In this document: positions 36,090-47,870 of the stretch, piece after piece
How the letters are laid out: every line of letters starts with the position of its first letter
Position numbering within the stretch: position 1 is the stretch's first letter
Assembly: GCF_963924675.1 (NCBI RefSeq)
Contig: NC_089232.1
Span: 52,700,759 to 52,764,758, forward strand
DNA: 64,000 nt
Direction: 5' to 3'
Origin: Phocoena phocoena
Taxonomy: Eukaryota; Chordata; Mammalia; Artiodactyla; Phocoenidae
Program-made: the position numbers and the translations under genes
Notes under the pieces: generated by a model
Databases searched by the model: none
Seen by the model: the letters and a program-made list of their open reading frames with translations, nothing else
What the model was told of the DNA's origin: nothing

Positions 36090-36955
36090 CAGTAAAGAAC
36101 ACCCAGAGCCACCCCATGGCTCAAGCCAGAAACGTGAGGTTCATCCTAGATCCTAGCCACCCTCATCCCCGTGTTCAATCCACCGCCAGCTCTGCCTTCT
36201 CCAATCACTATCAGCCCTGCCAATTCCCACTCCAGGTCACCGGCATCTCTAACGGGCTAACTACCACAGTTCCCTAAGTTTTCAATCTTAGGGATCTCTG
36301 GTCCATTCTCCAGGGTGATAAATTGCAAATCTGGTCAGGCTATTTCTCAGCTTAAAACTCTTTCCCTGGCTCCCCTGTTGCCCCCAGAATAGAGCTCAAA
36401 CTCACCAATTGCTATGCACGCAAAGTAGCTCCTCATGATCCAAGGATTAATTCTTAAGGAAAGAAGGGAGAGAAGGAGGGAGAAAGGGAGGGAGGGAGAC
36501 AGGAAGAGAGGGGGAGAGAGGGGGAGAGAGGGGGAGGGAGGGGGAGGGAGGGGGAGGGAGGGGGAGGGAGGGGGAGGGAGGGGCCAGCTGACAAAAAAAA
36601 TCTTACTCTTGCCCACGCCTCCAACCCACTCCCATCCACCACCCCACTTCACAATGCAGTCACGTTTTTAGTTTCTCATTTTAGGTCTCTGCTTAAATGT
36701 CATCTTGTCACAAAAGCCTCTCCCTACCCCACAACCTAGTTCGAGGCCCCTTTAAAGTGGCACACGTCACAGCACTTCCATACTGTGTAATTGCCCATTT
36801 GCTTATCTGTCCCCCAATTTGACTGGAAGGACTCTGAGGTCAGGGTGCATACATCTATCATGACCTAGTTATATCCCTAGGGCCTGGCTTGATGCCTGGC
36901 ACAAGGCAGGGGTTCCCTAATGATTTGTTGAATGAATGAGTGAATGATCTAGAAA
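36090..36955 (+). mobile_element. L2 LINE 3' end interrupted by a purine minisatellite
   Basis: CCCATGGCTCAAGCCAGAAACGTGAGGTTCATCC, then the CAAATCTGGTCAGGCTATTTCTCAGCTTAAAACTC region, then after the purine tract AAATGTCATCTTGTCACAAAAGCC, ACTGGAAGGACTCTGAGG and ATTTGTTGAATGAATGAGTG. One of the longest L2 tracts here. Confidence 0.85.
36456..36583 (+). repeat. G-rich purine minisatellite inside L2
   Basis: 128 nt with a single pyrimidine (C at 36500). The right half is five copies of the 10-mer GGGGAGGGAG (36531-36580) preceded by GGGGAGAGAG units. Many runs of four or more G make quadruplex or triplex formation plausible. Confidence 0.95.
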
Positions 36956-39900
36956 TGAGGAAGAAAAAAGGGAAGAATGGAGATGCTTGACACCTCCCTC
37001 CTTCAGCAACTAGCAGTGACTAACCACAGAAGGATGGGCGTGTGCTGCCTTTACTCCAAACCTCCCTAGAACCTGGACTGAGCTTTTCACTACCCTCTTC
37101 ATTACAACAAATCTTCCATCACAATGGAACAATGTGTGTGTCCGGTAGAGAATGAAAGGGTTATTGGTATCTTCACCCCCTGGCGCCACTTCCTGGCTTT
37201 CCTTTGGTGGGTGGGTCAGAATTTACTTCAAGCAGAACCATCCTTCTCTCTATCTACACTCCAGCCTTGAACTGAGTCCTCCTCTTAGTGTAAAAATATA
37301 GTCTTTATTGATGTCACTCTGAACTGCATGTGTTAGGCGAGGAAAGGGCTCTGCATCCTTTAAGAAATTATTAAAATGTTTTAAATGGTTTTGTTGCACT
37401 TGTTTTGGTTTTTAAAAATCTCCTTCACAGAGCAACACTTCGATCACTGTAATGCTTGCCCTGTGAGGCAAACAATTATCAAAATACAGGCTACTGGGGG
37501 CACCTGCTCAGGTGAGCTATGAAACGTCGACAGGGCTGAACATCTAGCAGAGAAGCAAGGGGAGGTGGGGGCAGACATCCTGAGATTGCAGGTGATTCTG
37601 GTAATGATCCCCTCCAGTGACGCTGTCTTGGGGCTCCCTGAACTTCCCATGACCCAGAAGATCTCCCCACTCTGGTAGTAAATAACTTCGCCAAAAAAAC
37701 CAACACACCTGGCATCCATTAACCACCATGATTGTAGAGCCAAGGCAGAAAGTCAACGTAGAGAGGCTAAAGCTGCTCATGTCAGAGCCTGGAGTGGAGG
37801 CAGTGACTTGGAGGAAAAGAAGCAAAACGCTGAGATACTTTCATTTCCACCATCAGAGTTTTGCCCCCTCCCCTGCCCGGCATGTGCTAGCTGGAAGCTT
37901 CCTGGTGGATGGCGGCCTCCCACCTGGGGCCCTCTGCGAGCTGAAGGCCAGCTCCCCAAGACCCCTGGGAATTCCCAGCGGTGCTGGCTAACAAGCAGAG
38001 GCCTGAATGCTTCTTGCATGACCTTCAGCCCAGCCCCTCCCCAGTCTCCCCTCCTCCCTACCTCAGATGATCAAAGATAACTGTGCCAAGTAGACCAGCT
38101 TGCTGAAAAGGAACAAAGTTAGAGGGAAATAAGGGGTGACCAAACGAGGAAATGCACCGCTGAATTTCCCCAAACCACATGGACCTTAAAACTCGTCTGA
38201 CCGGTTTAAAATTAGCCAATACCCAGGAGAATTTATTAAATGCAACTGTTATTATTCATTCAGATTCACTCCAATTCTGAAACAAGAAATGACAGCGAAA
38301 TGACTACTCCCCCCACACGGTCACAATCCCCGCACTGCTCCTGAGATGGGATAAAGGCATGAAAGCAAAGACTTACAGCATCATGTGTATCCACTGTCAG
38401 AAAAGGACAGCTGAAAAGAGTTGAAGGCTTAGGTTAAGATGATACAAGGCTTGCTGGGTCTTCCTAGTTTGAGGAAACATTTTCTAGAAAGGAGACTGCT
38501 TCACGTATGTGTACAGAGTGCTTTCTTGTGCTGCTCCTACTTTGCTTTGCAACATACAATGTTCTAGAGTGTTCTGTTTGTCTGTAATTTATGATGAAGT
38601 CCAGCCCCCAGGATCTGTCTGCTTTCTCCCTGGTCAGCCAGCCTCAGAAACTTCCACACCACCCCTTCCTTTCCTTCTCCAACATTTAACAAGCCTCGAA
38701 TTGGAATCAGGTGTATGAATGACCTAGGGAATTCTTCGCCTTGCTGAGGCGAATGTAAATTAAGATACTGGATCTACAGCAGGCATAATCCAAACACAAA
38801 AATCTTGCTACCAAAAATAATCACTTTTCTCACCTACTTTCCGAACAGTTCAACCCCCTTCTTCCCTTTGCCTTCAAGTTCATCAGTTTGAAGCCCGGAG
38901 TTCTCCTAAAATCCTCAGGGGTACCAGAAGACGAGTTTCTACAGACTAAATTCAAGTCTCCTATCCCTCCACTCCCCTTAGGCAGTGCCTCCCTCTTTTC
39001 AGGAAGCAATCTCTCTTTTACATTTGACTTTCCATAAAGAAGCTGGAGTTTTATTTTTCCTTGGCTTCCAAACTGTGCTTTGGACAGTGCCATAAAATTC
39101 CTCAGTAATTGATGGCCTGTTTTTCCTTTAAAGCGGAAAAGCACTAATCCCTCACAGACGAGGGAGACAAGCATTTCAGTGTGAGGTGATCTCGAGATAT
39201 GTCCACTCAGCATAGGTGAGCTGGGTCCTGACCCACTGCTGAAGGTTTATGTGAAGACCCTAGCCCTTGACATAGTCTCAGTAATAGCCTGGTCACAGGA
39301 CAGTACCTGGTTTGAAAGCTTCCTCCCCGCCAAAAAAGCTCATCTTCACCTATCACTGACATCTGAAAACTCCAGAGGTAGAGATATCGCCCTCTGGGTG
39401 AAGGACTGCTGCCTCTCCAGCCTGTGTAACTCATTATGTGTGGACACCCCAGTGTAAATGAGTTTATCAGCCAAGAGGAACCCAGGAACCCTGACTGGGC
39501 CCCAGGCTAGGAGGGGCCCTCAAAGACATGAAAACCTGAAATCAATCTTTGCCTCCTTCACATTTTTTAACTGCAGGTCAGCTCCCACGATCACACTCAG
39601 AACTTTGCATGTAGCTTTCTCCCAATCTTTTCTAATAAACACAAGGAGATGAAATATTAAAACATGCCTCCACAATAGAGTTGATTGGTAGCAACCCAGT
39701 AACAAGTGATTTCTGAAGAGAAGGAGCAAGAGTTAAATGGCACTTGGATACTATTCAGCCTGACCTGAGTCAGGAAGGAGGAGGAACCACGGGCCTCTGA
39801 CCTCAGCCCATGTAATTCCATATGAATGACCCCAGGAACCATAACATTAGCTTGGCGACTGCTTTATAATGTCACTGGCCAAAGACAGAACAACAATGAA

Positions 39901-40063
39901 CTACTAGAATATCATGTAGAAAATCCTACTAATAAAAGCCCTATTTGCACTCCTTTTTTCATATAAAAACAACTGTCCAGCCTCAGCTTCTCTCCCTTTA
40001 GGGTCAGAGGCCTATAAACAACACTTGGGATCCTATTTTTAAAAAACAAAGGTCTAGACTTAA
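36956..40063. other. Repeat-poor intronic block
   Basis: About 3.1 kb with no transposon I recognise. Frames of up to 127 codons overlap on both strands and show no recognisable domain. Candidate place for conserved intronic elements, not testable here. Confidence 0.45.
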
Positions 40064-40081
40064 TGATTAAAAGATTAACGG

Positions 40082-40308
40082 GGGCTTCCCTGGTGGCGCA
40101 GTGGTTGAGAGTCCGCCTGCCGATGCAGGGGACACGGGTTCGTGCCCCGGTCCGGGAAGATCCCACATGCCGCGGAGCAGCTGGGCCCGTGAGCCCTGGC
40201 CGCTGAGCCTGCGCGTCCGGAGCCTGTGCTCCGCAACGGGAGGGGCCACAACAGTGAGAGGCCTGTGTACCGCAAAAAAAATAATAAAATAAAATAATAA
40301 ATAAATTA
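40082..40308 (+). mobile_element. CHR-type SINE with perfect duplication
   Basis: Full-length consensus-like copy with an AT-rich tail. Duplication ATTAAAAGATTAACGG at 40066-40081 and 40309-40324 is perfect over 16 bp. Confidence 0.97.
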
Positions 40309-40324
40309 ATTAAAAGATTAACGG

Positions 40325-40989
40325 AAACTAATAATGATCCCTTCCTGCTCACCACATCAGTCTCCCTTGGTCAACAGCCCCAAATATGTAGTATTTGCTT
40401 TATATGGTAGAGGCCAGATTCTCAGATAGTACTTCCTAAATGATACTACTTAAAGATATATAAGGACTGTCCCCAAAACAGTGTTGTATGGCCAAATGAG
40501 TCTGGGAACACTATTCACTCAATTGCCATCCAGAAGACTAACGGAAATCAGCATATTAAAGGCTCTGAAAAGTCCTACAATAAGTGTTTTGCTTTATTTA
40601 ATCCATTGTTTGCCAAATCTACTTGACACGCATTCGTTTTTTGAATGGATTCCTTTTTTGAAAGAATAACTTGTTTTATTCTGCAGAACACATTTTGGGA
40701 AACCCTACTCCAACTTGAAAGGAAGGATCTTGTCAGTACAGTAGGCTGAATTACAAAATCAAGGTATCCGGACACTCCAGAGAATTCTGGAAGTCGGGGG
40801 AAGAAAAAGGGAACTTATTTTTTAAAAATTACCCCTCATCACGGTTTTTACCATCCCCTTGACATGTAAAGACCAACCCCAGAGAGACAGGCAAATGGTC
40901 ATCTCATCAAACAGGCAAGTTTCAACTTTCGTCAGCCCAAAGGTGGTCTGATCATCTGCCCCAGTCAACAGCTGAAGAGCAAACTGAAA
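40325..40989. other. Unrecognised intronic sequence
   Basis: No gene or repeat recognised. Confidence 0.45.
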
Positions 40990-41022
40990 AGATAAATAAA
41001 TAAATAAATAAATAAATAAATC
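40990..41022. repeat. (AAAT)n microsatellite
   Basis: Eight near-perfect AAAT units. Confidence 0.9.
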
Positions 41023-41376
41023 AACTTCCCTTACTAAAAGTTCTAGACACATGGTATTGGCATTAACTTATGACCAATAAATGGGATGGATGGAAAATGA
41101 TGGATGATGGAAGCCTGGTAGGTGGGTGATGGTTGGATCCAATGTGGTAGAGCTATACAATCACCTTGATAGGAATGAGGAAACCTGTTTTCTCATATTT
41201 TCACTGTCTCTACTGGAGTTTTCACTTTGATCAAATCACCTACGCTCTGAGCTCTTAGAGTTTTCCATCTATACATAAGCGTTAAGTGAATATCTCTTAT
41301 TAAATAGCAGTTTTTGCATAATTTCAGCTGGAGGGAAAATGCTCCATGGACCTTTCCTCCATCTGCTTATTCCTAA

Positions 41377-41452
41377 GAGAGAGAGAGAGACAGAGAGACA
41401 GAGAGAGAGACAGAGAGTCAGAGAGAGAGAGAGAGAGAGAGAGGGAAGCAAG
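41377..41452. repeat. (GA)n-rich microsatellite
   Basis: GA dinucleotide tract with occasional GACA interruptions, just left of a SINE. Confidence 0.9.
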
Positions 41453-41482
41453 AGGAGGGAAAGAGAAAGGTAGGAAGGAATT

Positions 41483-41689
41483 TTTTTTTTTGTGTGTGTG
41501 GTACACGGGCCTCTCACTGTTGTGGCCTCTCCCGTTGCAGAGCACAGGCTCCGGACGCGCAGGCTCAGTGGCCATGGCTCACAGGCACAGCTGCTCCGCG
41601 GCATGTGGGATCTTCCCGGACCGGGGCACGAACCTGTGTCCCCTGCATCGGCAGGCGGACTCTCAACCACTGCGCCACCAGGGAAGCCC
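41483..41689 (-). mobile_element. CHR-type SINE with perfect duplication
   Basis: Reversed nearly full-length copy with a (TG)n interruption next to the T tail. Duplication TAGGAAGGAATTTT at 41471-41484 and 41690-41703; the last bases of the left copy merge with the T tail. Confidence 0.96.
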
Positions 41690-41703
41690 TAGGAAGGAAT
41701 TTT

Positions 41704-42442
41704 GATTCATCTGAATGCCTTTTGAATACAGCTTAAATGTACAAATATATAACGGTATCAAGTGTATAATGGTATTGATATCAATACTTTCTGGACCAGG
41801 CCCTGGGTCCCCTAGGTCAGTGTGTTTGGGAGACTATATACCTGTACCTGTGCAGTAAATAGCCTCATCCTAAAAACCAAGAGACCCAGGTCCTCATTCA
41901 TCTGCCCCAGCCTCCAATTCATCATTTAACTTCCCTGGGTCTTGTTGTCCTCGAATGTTAAATTACGAGGGAGAACATCTATTTACCACCATACAAGTTT
42001 GATGGGAAAATCAAGAGAAACAGTACAGGTTTTTGAACAAATGTATTAACCTTGTGCAGTGCCATGAGGGGTGAGGTCAAAACACATTATTTTCCAAAGA
42101 CACCACATTCTTGATGAAAAAGTGCAAAACTATTCTGTGCTGCTGAAGTGTAGCTAGTGCCACACATCACAGGGCGCGAACGGAGCTCTCTAACCTTGAA
42201 CTTCGGATAGTTCCACGCATGGACCCTGAGGCACCACTATCTGATACTGAATGCCATTTGCAGGGGTGTCAGGAGATGGGGGCTCTTTGAGAACATAAGG
42301 TATTTCAGTTCATCAGGTCACTTTTGCATCCTACATGGTTGTGAACTTGTTCACTAAGGAAGCCTCAGGCAGGTTTTCCAGAAGCAGTCTATCCCACCCA
42401 TTCTTCAAAAGCCACCGCCTTTATGGAATTTTGGGGGTGAGG
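41704..42442. other. Unrecognised intronic sequence
   Basis: No gene or repeat recognised. Confidence 0.45.
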
Positions 42443-42456
42443 AAATTGGAAGCTTA

Positions 42457-42768
42457 CGTTTTTTTTTTTTTTGGCTGTGTTGGGGCTTCGTTGCAGTGCA
42501 TGAGCTTCTCATTGCAGTGGCTTCTCTTGTTGTGGAGCACGGGCTCTAGGCTCGCGGGCTTCAGTAGCTGCAGCATGCGGGCTCAGTAGTTGTGGCACGT
42601 GGGCTCTAGGGCACACAGGCTTCAGTAGTTGTGGCACGCAGGCTCAGTAGTTGTGGCACACGGGCTTAGTTGCTCCACGGCATGTGGGATCCTCCCCGAC
42701 CAGGGATCCAACCCTTGTCCCCTGCATTGGCAGGTGGATTCGTAACCACTGCGCCACCAGGGAAGTCC
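42457..42768 (-). mobile_element. Longer CHR-type SINE (CHR-1/Bov-tA-related subfamily)
   Basis: About 310 bp reversed copy: T tail, GGCTGTGTTGGGGCTTCGTTGC, four or more CAGTAGTTGTGGCAC-type repeats, CGACCAGGGATCCAACCC and GCGCCACCAGGGAAGTCC. Duplication AAATTGGAAGCTTA (42443-42456) / AACTGGAAGCTTA (42769-42781). Distinct from the shorter CHR copies in its internal repeated units. Confidence 0.93.
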
Positions 42769-42853
42769 AACTGGAAGCTTATTGAATGCAGGGAAACCTA
42801 TCTTCTTTCCTTTCTTATCTCTCTCTTACTGGTACTCATCAAAAGTCTGTTAA

Positions 42854-43065
42854 GGGCTTCCCTGGTGGCGCAGTGGTTGAGAGTCCACCTGCCGATGCAG
42901 GGGACACAGGTTCGTGCCCCCGTCCGGGAAGATCCCACATGCCGCGGAGCGGCTAGGCCCATAAGCCATGGCTGCTGAGCCAGCACGTCCGGAGCCTGTG
43001 CTCTGCAACGAGAGAGGCCACGACAGTGAGAGGCCCGCATAACGCAAAAAAAAAAAAAAAAAAAA
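42854..43065 (+). mobile_element. CHR-type SINE with perfect duplication
   Basis: Full-length forward copy with a pure A tail of about 25. Perfect 13-bp duplication AAAAGTCTGTTAA at 42841-42853 and 43066-43078. Confidence 0.97.
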
Positions 43066-43097
43066 AAAAGTCTGTTAAATTAGAAATTGTGTTCTAC

Positions 43098-43350
43098 GCC
43101 AATGTTTCTCAAAATTTTTAAAATTTTTACTGGAACCCACAGTGAGAATTAAGATCATCATATAAATAATACTCACATAAAACTGAAGCAAAAGTTTTCT
43201 AAAGTAATATTTATGCTTACTGCCTGCAATGCATTCTGGTCATTTTGACATTGTTCTATTCTATTTCCATATCTAAAATCGCTGTTTGAGAGCCACCTAA
43301 TTGATCTCATGACCTCAGTGGATGGGCCCTGACCCGTGGTTTGAAAAACT
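43098..43350. mobile_element. hAT-Charlie-type non-autonomous element
   Basis: The ends look inverted: CAATGTTTCTCAAA on the left and GGTTTGAAAAACTCA on the right, with TGGAACCCACAGTGAGAA inside and a matching ATCTCATGACCTCAGTGGATGGGCCCTGACCCGTGG segment near the right. This is the pattern of small hAT MITEs. Family not assigned. Confidence 0.6.
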
Positions 43351-44590
43351 CAACAAGATGTACCCTTATTCTCTTTTCTCATGTCTTTCCCCATCAAAAA
43401 GAAAAACAGATCCTCCTACAAAAAAATAGACGAAAGCTCCGAAAGTTCTTAATCGACTTACATTTGAAAGGGTCAAATGATGCTCCCTTGTCTAAAATCC
43501 CAATTCCATCAGAGAAGTCACATGGCAGTCATCACGGTATGTGGGCACCAACATGGCCCCCCCTTCAGCCATCAGGGACAAGCAATGGTTTGGATCTCAA
43601 ATAGTATCGGTGTAACATATCCATATGATTGATAACTAACAATGAAATTAATTATAAATATTATCTGGATTATATACATTTTGGTTTTTACAGATACTAC
43701 CAGCCAGGCTGCTCTCTAAAAAAAGGCTTCACTAATTTATACCTTCACCAATAGGTTAGGACAAGACCCAGTTTCCTCTCACTCTGAAACTGATGTGAGC
43801 GGTCTTTTCAAGTGGGCATCGCTTCACCCTTTCCTATTCCCAGGGGGCAGGCGCCAAGGCCTCTCCTTTGGAGCCTCCACTACACCTAGCACGCCCCAGA
43901 CACAGAGCAGGGCCGGAGGGCATGACTTGTGGATCCTGTGCTCCTTCTGGGCCCTGAATCTCTCCCAGCACAGGGAAGGGCTTCAAAACACATTCACGAC
44001 AGGCCTAATTTACTCTCCAGGCACTCAGGAGGCCTTCTCAGTCTCAAAAACTGCTGTACATCCCACCCACAGGGGATGACCACATGACTCCACTTTCCTG
44101 CTCTTTTCTGAATCACTGTCTTATCTGTCTTCCTCCCCTTTTCCCCTTAAAATAGTTGGCGTTCGGTTGTCTGTGCCCAGTCATATGATAAGCAGTGATA
44201 AAGACAAAAATTTTAAGAGCCAAGAAGGGATAAGGAAGCAAGGAGAAAGAGACATGTTCTCCTGCTTGTGGGGGTGGGCTTCTAAGACGCCAGTTTCCTA
44301 GAAACAAAGCCCGCAGATCAATTTTAAATCCTCAGCCCTAACAATGTGAGGGTAAGGCAGACTGTTTGGCTCAGAAATCCAAATGTTGCTCACCGCTCAG
44401 TTTTATCAGGGACTTTGGGGAGATAAGATTCACCCTAGTCCCTGCCAAGGGACAACCTCTAGCCTCAATTTTCCCATCTATAAACTTCACATGAAAATGC
44501 CACACCCCTCCCCCAAATCCCAAAGTGGTTCATCATCGCCGTTTAACATGTGTGTGACATATTTCATTTTTCAGAGGTATAGTAAATGAG
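43351..44590. other. Unrecognised intronic sequence
   Basis: No gene or clear repeat. Confidence 0.45.
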
Positions 44591-44722
44591 TCTTTCAACA
44601 CCATGAGGTAGGCAGAGCCAATATGACTATTCCTATTTTACAGTAGAGGAAACTGAAGATCAGAGAGGTTACATTTCTTCCCCAAGGTCACACAGCTCAT
44701 TAGCAGCGGAGCTGAGTTGATA
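44591..44722 (-). mobile_element. MIR SINE fragment
   Basis: CCATGAGGTAGGCAG, CTATTTTACAGTAGAGGAAACTGAAG and AAGGTCACACAGCTCATTAGCAG are reversed MIR landmarks. Confidence 0.85.
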
Positions 44723-45000
44723 AAGAATAAACAAGCCACTGTGAACACAGCACTCTGTGAATGTATGCTGGTCTATAAATGCCTGACGCAGACAGCAAAT
44801 ACAAACTCGGCAAACCACAGTCATCTCCTATGTCACTCATGACAACAAGAACTACTGTCTATCGGAGACACGGGCCTCAGACAAAAAGCAAGCCCCAAGC
44901 CCAAGTCACCCTCCAACACAGAAAATCAAATCAAATGGACTCTGACATCGTAAATCCCAAACCACATCATCTACAATTTATTTTTTACAATAGAATTAGA

Positions 45001-45272
45001 ATAATAATAATAATAGCTAACATTTTAAAGTGATTATCATGTGAGAAGCCCTTTTCTAAGCACTTTCTATGCATTATATTATTTATTCCAAACAACACGA
45101 TAGTAATAGGTAGAGATTACTGACCTTGTTTTACGGATGAAGAAATGAAGGCTCAGAGTGGTTACCCAGTTTGTCAAAAGGTCACACAGCTGGTTCAGTG
45201 GTACAACCAGGATTAGAACCCACCTCCCTCTAATGCAAAGCCTCTGCATTTAACCATGACACCACCTGCCTC
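45001..45272 (-). mobile_element. MIR SINE, nearly full length
   Basis: Complete reversed order: ATAATAGCTAACATT, TTTTCTAAGCACTTTCTATGC, TTACGGATGAAGAAATGAAGGC, AGGTCACACAGCTGG, GATTAGAACCCACC and CATTTAACCATGACACCACCTGCC. One of the best-preserved MIR copies here. Confidence 0.93.
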
Positions 45273-45344
45273 AGTTTGCAGTGGCTGTGTTGCATCTTTC
45301 CCCTGCTTTTTTTCAAAGTCAACATATCTATTAAATAACTGGGG

Positions 45345-45455
45345 AAACCTGGGGTGGGGGGGACAGAGGGAGTTTATGGGATTCTCTGTACTGCCTGTTC
45401 AATTTTTCTGTAAACCTAAAACTGCTCTAGAAAATAAAGTCTATTAATTTTTTTT
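45345..45455 (+). mobile_element. L1 3'-end fragment
   Basis: TGGGATTCTCTGTACTGCCTGTTCAATTTTTCTGTAAACCTAAAACTGCTCTAGAAAATAAAGTCTATT is an old L1 3' terminus with AATAAA. Confidence 0.75.
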
Positions 45456-45669
45456 AAAATGCTGAAATAAAAGATAAAAATCCTCCCCATGTATCAGCAC
45501 TCTCTCTTGCCTTTTTCTTTTTTAAAGCACATACAGATGTGTGTGTGTGTGTAATTTTTAAAATATGACATTCTTTTCTGTCATAGAAGGAAGGAGAACA
45601 CCCCAGAACAAACATCTAAAGGACACCTTTTTTTAGGTAAATCTTACTGTATTTAACGTTCAAATTTTT

Positions 45670-46150
45670 TGGCCCAGCAAGTATCTATTATGTTCAAGGC
45701 AATACGCCAAGTGTTAGCTAGCACAAAATGGCACAAGTTTTTCCACTCAGAGACCTTTGCTGCCTCTGTGAGAGAACAGAGACAGAGGGTATGGGGTCGT
45801 CAACAGCAGACAGCAATACTTGTAAAGGGAGGGCACAGATGGGAAACCTCACCAGGATTCCAAAGGCCAAAAGAGCAGTAGCCTGGAGAATTCTACGAAT
45901 GATGGCCCAAAAAGGATGAGACTTGGTTGGGTGGCAAGAATATCCCAGGAGGATGGACATGGGGAATCAGAGCACAAGGAAACACTGGGCGCAGAGGACA
46001 GAAACAAGCCCTCGCGGAGGAGGTTCCTAGCGCAGAAGATGTGGGATCCGCTAAACAGGGAAGGGGGCAAGCCACGCAGGGTCCTGGATGTCTGGCAGGA
46101 TGATGGGGCTGGACTCTATCCTACAAGCTCCTGGGGCAGGGGGAGACTAT
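45670..46150 (+). mobile_element. L1M-type 3'-UTR fragment (tentative)
   Basis: CAAGTATCTATTATGTTCAAGGCAATACGCCAAG followed downstream by GGGGGCAAGCCACGCAGGGTCCTGGATG and GGACTCTATCCTAC matches an old L1-type UTR pattern also seen at 52.3-53.2 kb and 63.7-64 kb. Confidence 0.5.
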
Positions 46151-46339
46151 CCTTGGTTCTGAGCACCCAGAAAGGGGATTTAGTGCTACCGTACAACTCT
46201 CGCACAAATCCTCTGGATTCCGGAGAACCAGCCTAATAAAGATACGAAAACCAGTCCTAAAGCTGTCGTCCTGAATTAGTACTCAGGCACCTGTAACTTA
46301 AATGAGATAGTCTTCTCTAAAATGAAAACTAGTACTAAC

Positions 46340-46435
46340 GCTTTTCATAAACTAGGAAACCAAAGCTTGAGGATGTTAAGTGAATCTTCACAAAGTCATA
46401 AAGCTACAAAAGAACCAGACCTGCTGCTCCTGGGT
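46340..46435 (-). mobile_element. MIR SINE fragment
   Basis: ACTAGGAAACCAAAGCTTGAGG, AAGTCATAAAGCTAC and GAACCAGACCTGCTG resemble reversed MIR, diverged. Confidence 0.5.
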
Positions 46436-47330
46436 GAAGTCTGAAGAAGGATTTGAAGGAAGAAAAGGACTTTTATGACTGAAGAGAAGAAAAGGCAGTT
46501 TCTGAGAACTGACCCATAAAGAAGGGCAGATGAGCTATCTGCCACACTTATTTTTGTTATTTCAATATAAATTATCTAAAATGAAATCTGAGCTGAAAGA
46601 CCAAGGGTCTTAACAGAAAATTAACCAGTAAATGTATAGTTCCTTATGAGCACACAGTAATCTTTTCAAAAGACTGGCTCTTCTTCAACTCTTGGTACTC
46701 CTTAGCAATTCCAGTGTCTGGGTCAAAAGCAAAGTCCTACTCTCTAAATGGAGTGGCTTTGGGTGCTGCCAGCATTTCGGCTAGGACAACAGAGCGATCG
46801 GCATGCACTGCACTGGAGGCTGGGCTTACAGAAGACACGCATAGTAGGGAAATGAAGTCAGATGCTTTGGCCCAGAGAAGTGGGACATACACCTGGACCA
46901 CAGCAAACTGGGCTGTTAAAAACCCTTCAAACCTCAGTTACCACATTAGGCTCACAAACTGACGCAGGTGTTGTTCAGGTCAAACTGCAACACTGTCTCT
47001 GCTTTTTAAAAAGGCAAGAGGGAGCAATTTGTTGGGAAGGTCGGTCCATCAGGACCAAAAGAGAGCCCAAGGGCAGGGCATCTATGTTCCCTGTACCTCC
47101 CACCCCAAGGGGTCACCTAAGAAGAGCTAAGTGTGGGATTCTAGTTCTGCACACTTGGAATTAGCAAACCCTGAATTCCTGTTGCTAGCTCATTTCAGGG
47201 AGGGAGGGAAGTAGGGACTGAAAAAGGTTTTGCTTAAGACTCCTTAGCTGGGAATTACTGAACAAAATCTTCAGACAAAGCACAATTTTACCTGTATCTA
47301 GTAAGAAATATTAATGGCAGATATTTCCCA
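46436..47330. other. Unrecognised intronic sequence
   Basis: No gene or repeat recognised. Confidence 0.45.
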
Positions 47331-47548
47331 ATAATAATTAACTACCATTTTTTTAAAACTTCCTAGAAGCTGGGCACTTTTACATTTCTCATCTAATACT
47401 ACAATAACTCTACAAGACAGCTCTTATTCCCCTTTATAGATAAGAGGCTGGTACAGATATAAGTTAAATAATTTGCCCAAGATCATGCAGCCAAAACTGA
47501 TAAACCAGAATTCAACCCAAGATGGACTGACTCCAAAGCCCACACAAT
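47331..47548 (-). mobile_element. MIR SINE
   Basis: Reversed landmarks: AGAAGCTGGGCACTTTTACATTTCTCATC, CTACAATAACTCTACAAGACAG, TTTATAGATAAGAGGCTGG, AATTTGCCCAAGATCATGCAGCC and CCAGAATTCAACCCAAG. Confidence 0.9.
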
Positions 47549-47749
47549 TTTTTTTATGTTCATGAATTTGGACAAGCCACCACTCAGTTACATGAAGGAT
47601 GCTACAAAGCTATTCTCCATCTCTATTAGGCCTATCAAGAAATAAACAAAGGAAAATTAACTGGAAATACAGGATGAGAGATTGAGGTTAGCCCTCAGGA
47701 TAGTTTTCCTTGCTAATAAAGAGTTCAACATATCATGAGTGATTTTGTT

Positions 47750-47870
47750 CAACACTGTGCTCTGAGCAAAATTCCTAGAACATAGAAACTATTCAATATA
47801 TATTTGTTGAATGGCCGGCTGGCTAGTTGGCTGGCCAGCTAGACAGATGGATAGATTAATGAATGAATAC
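47750..47870 (+). mobile_element. L2-like 3' tail
   Basis: CCTAGAACATAGAAACTATTCAATATATATTTGTTGAATGG followed by degenerate GGCT and GATA-type repeats. Confidence 0.6.

Noticed and set aside
36347..36652. Proline/serine/leucine-rich frame of 101 codons
   Set aside because: It is the translation of the purine minisatellite and its flanks.
24577..43065. Recurring frames with peptides like [19 protein letters not shown] at many places
   Set aside because: These are translations of CHR SINE copies, not a gene family.
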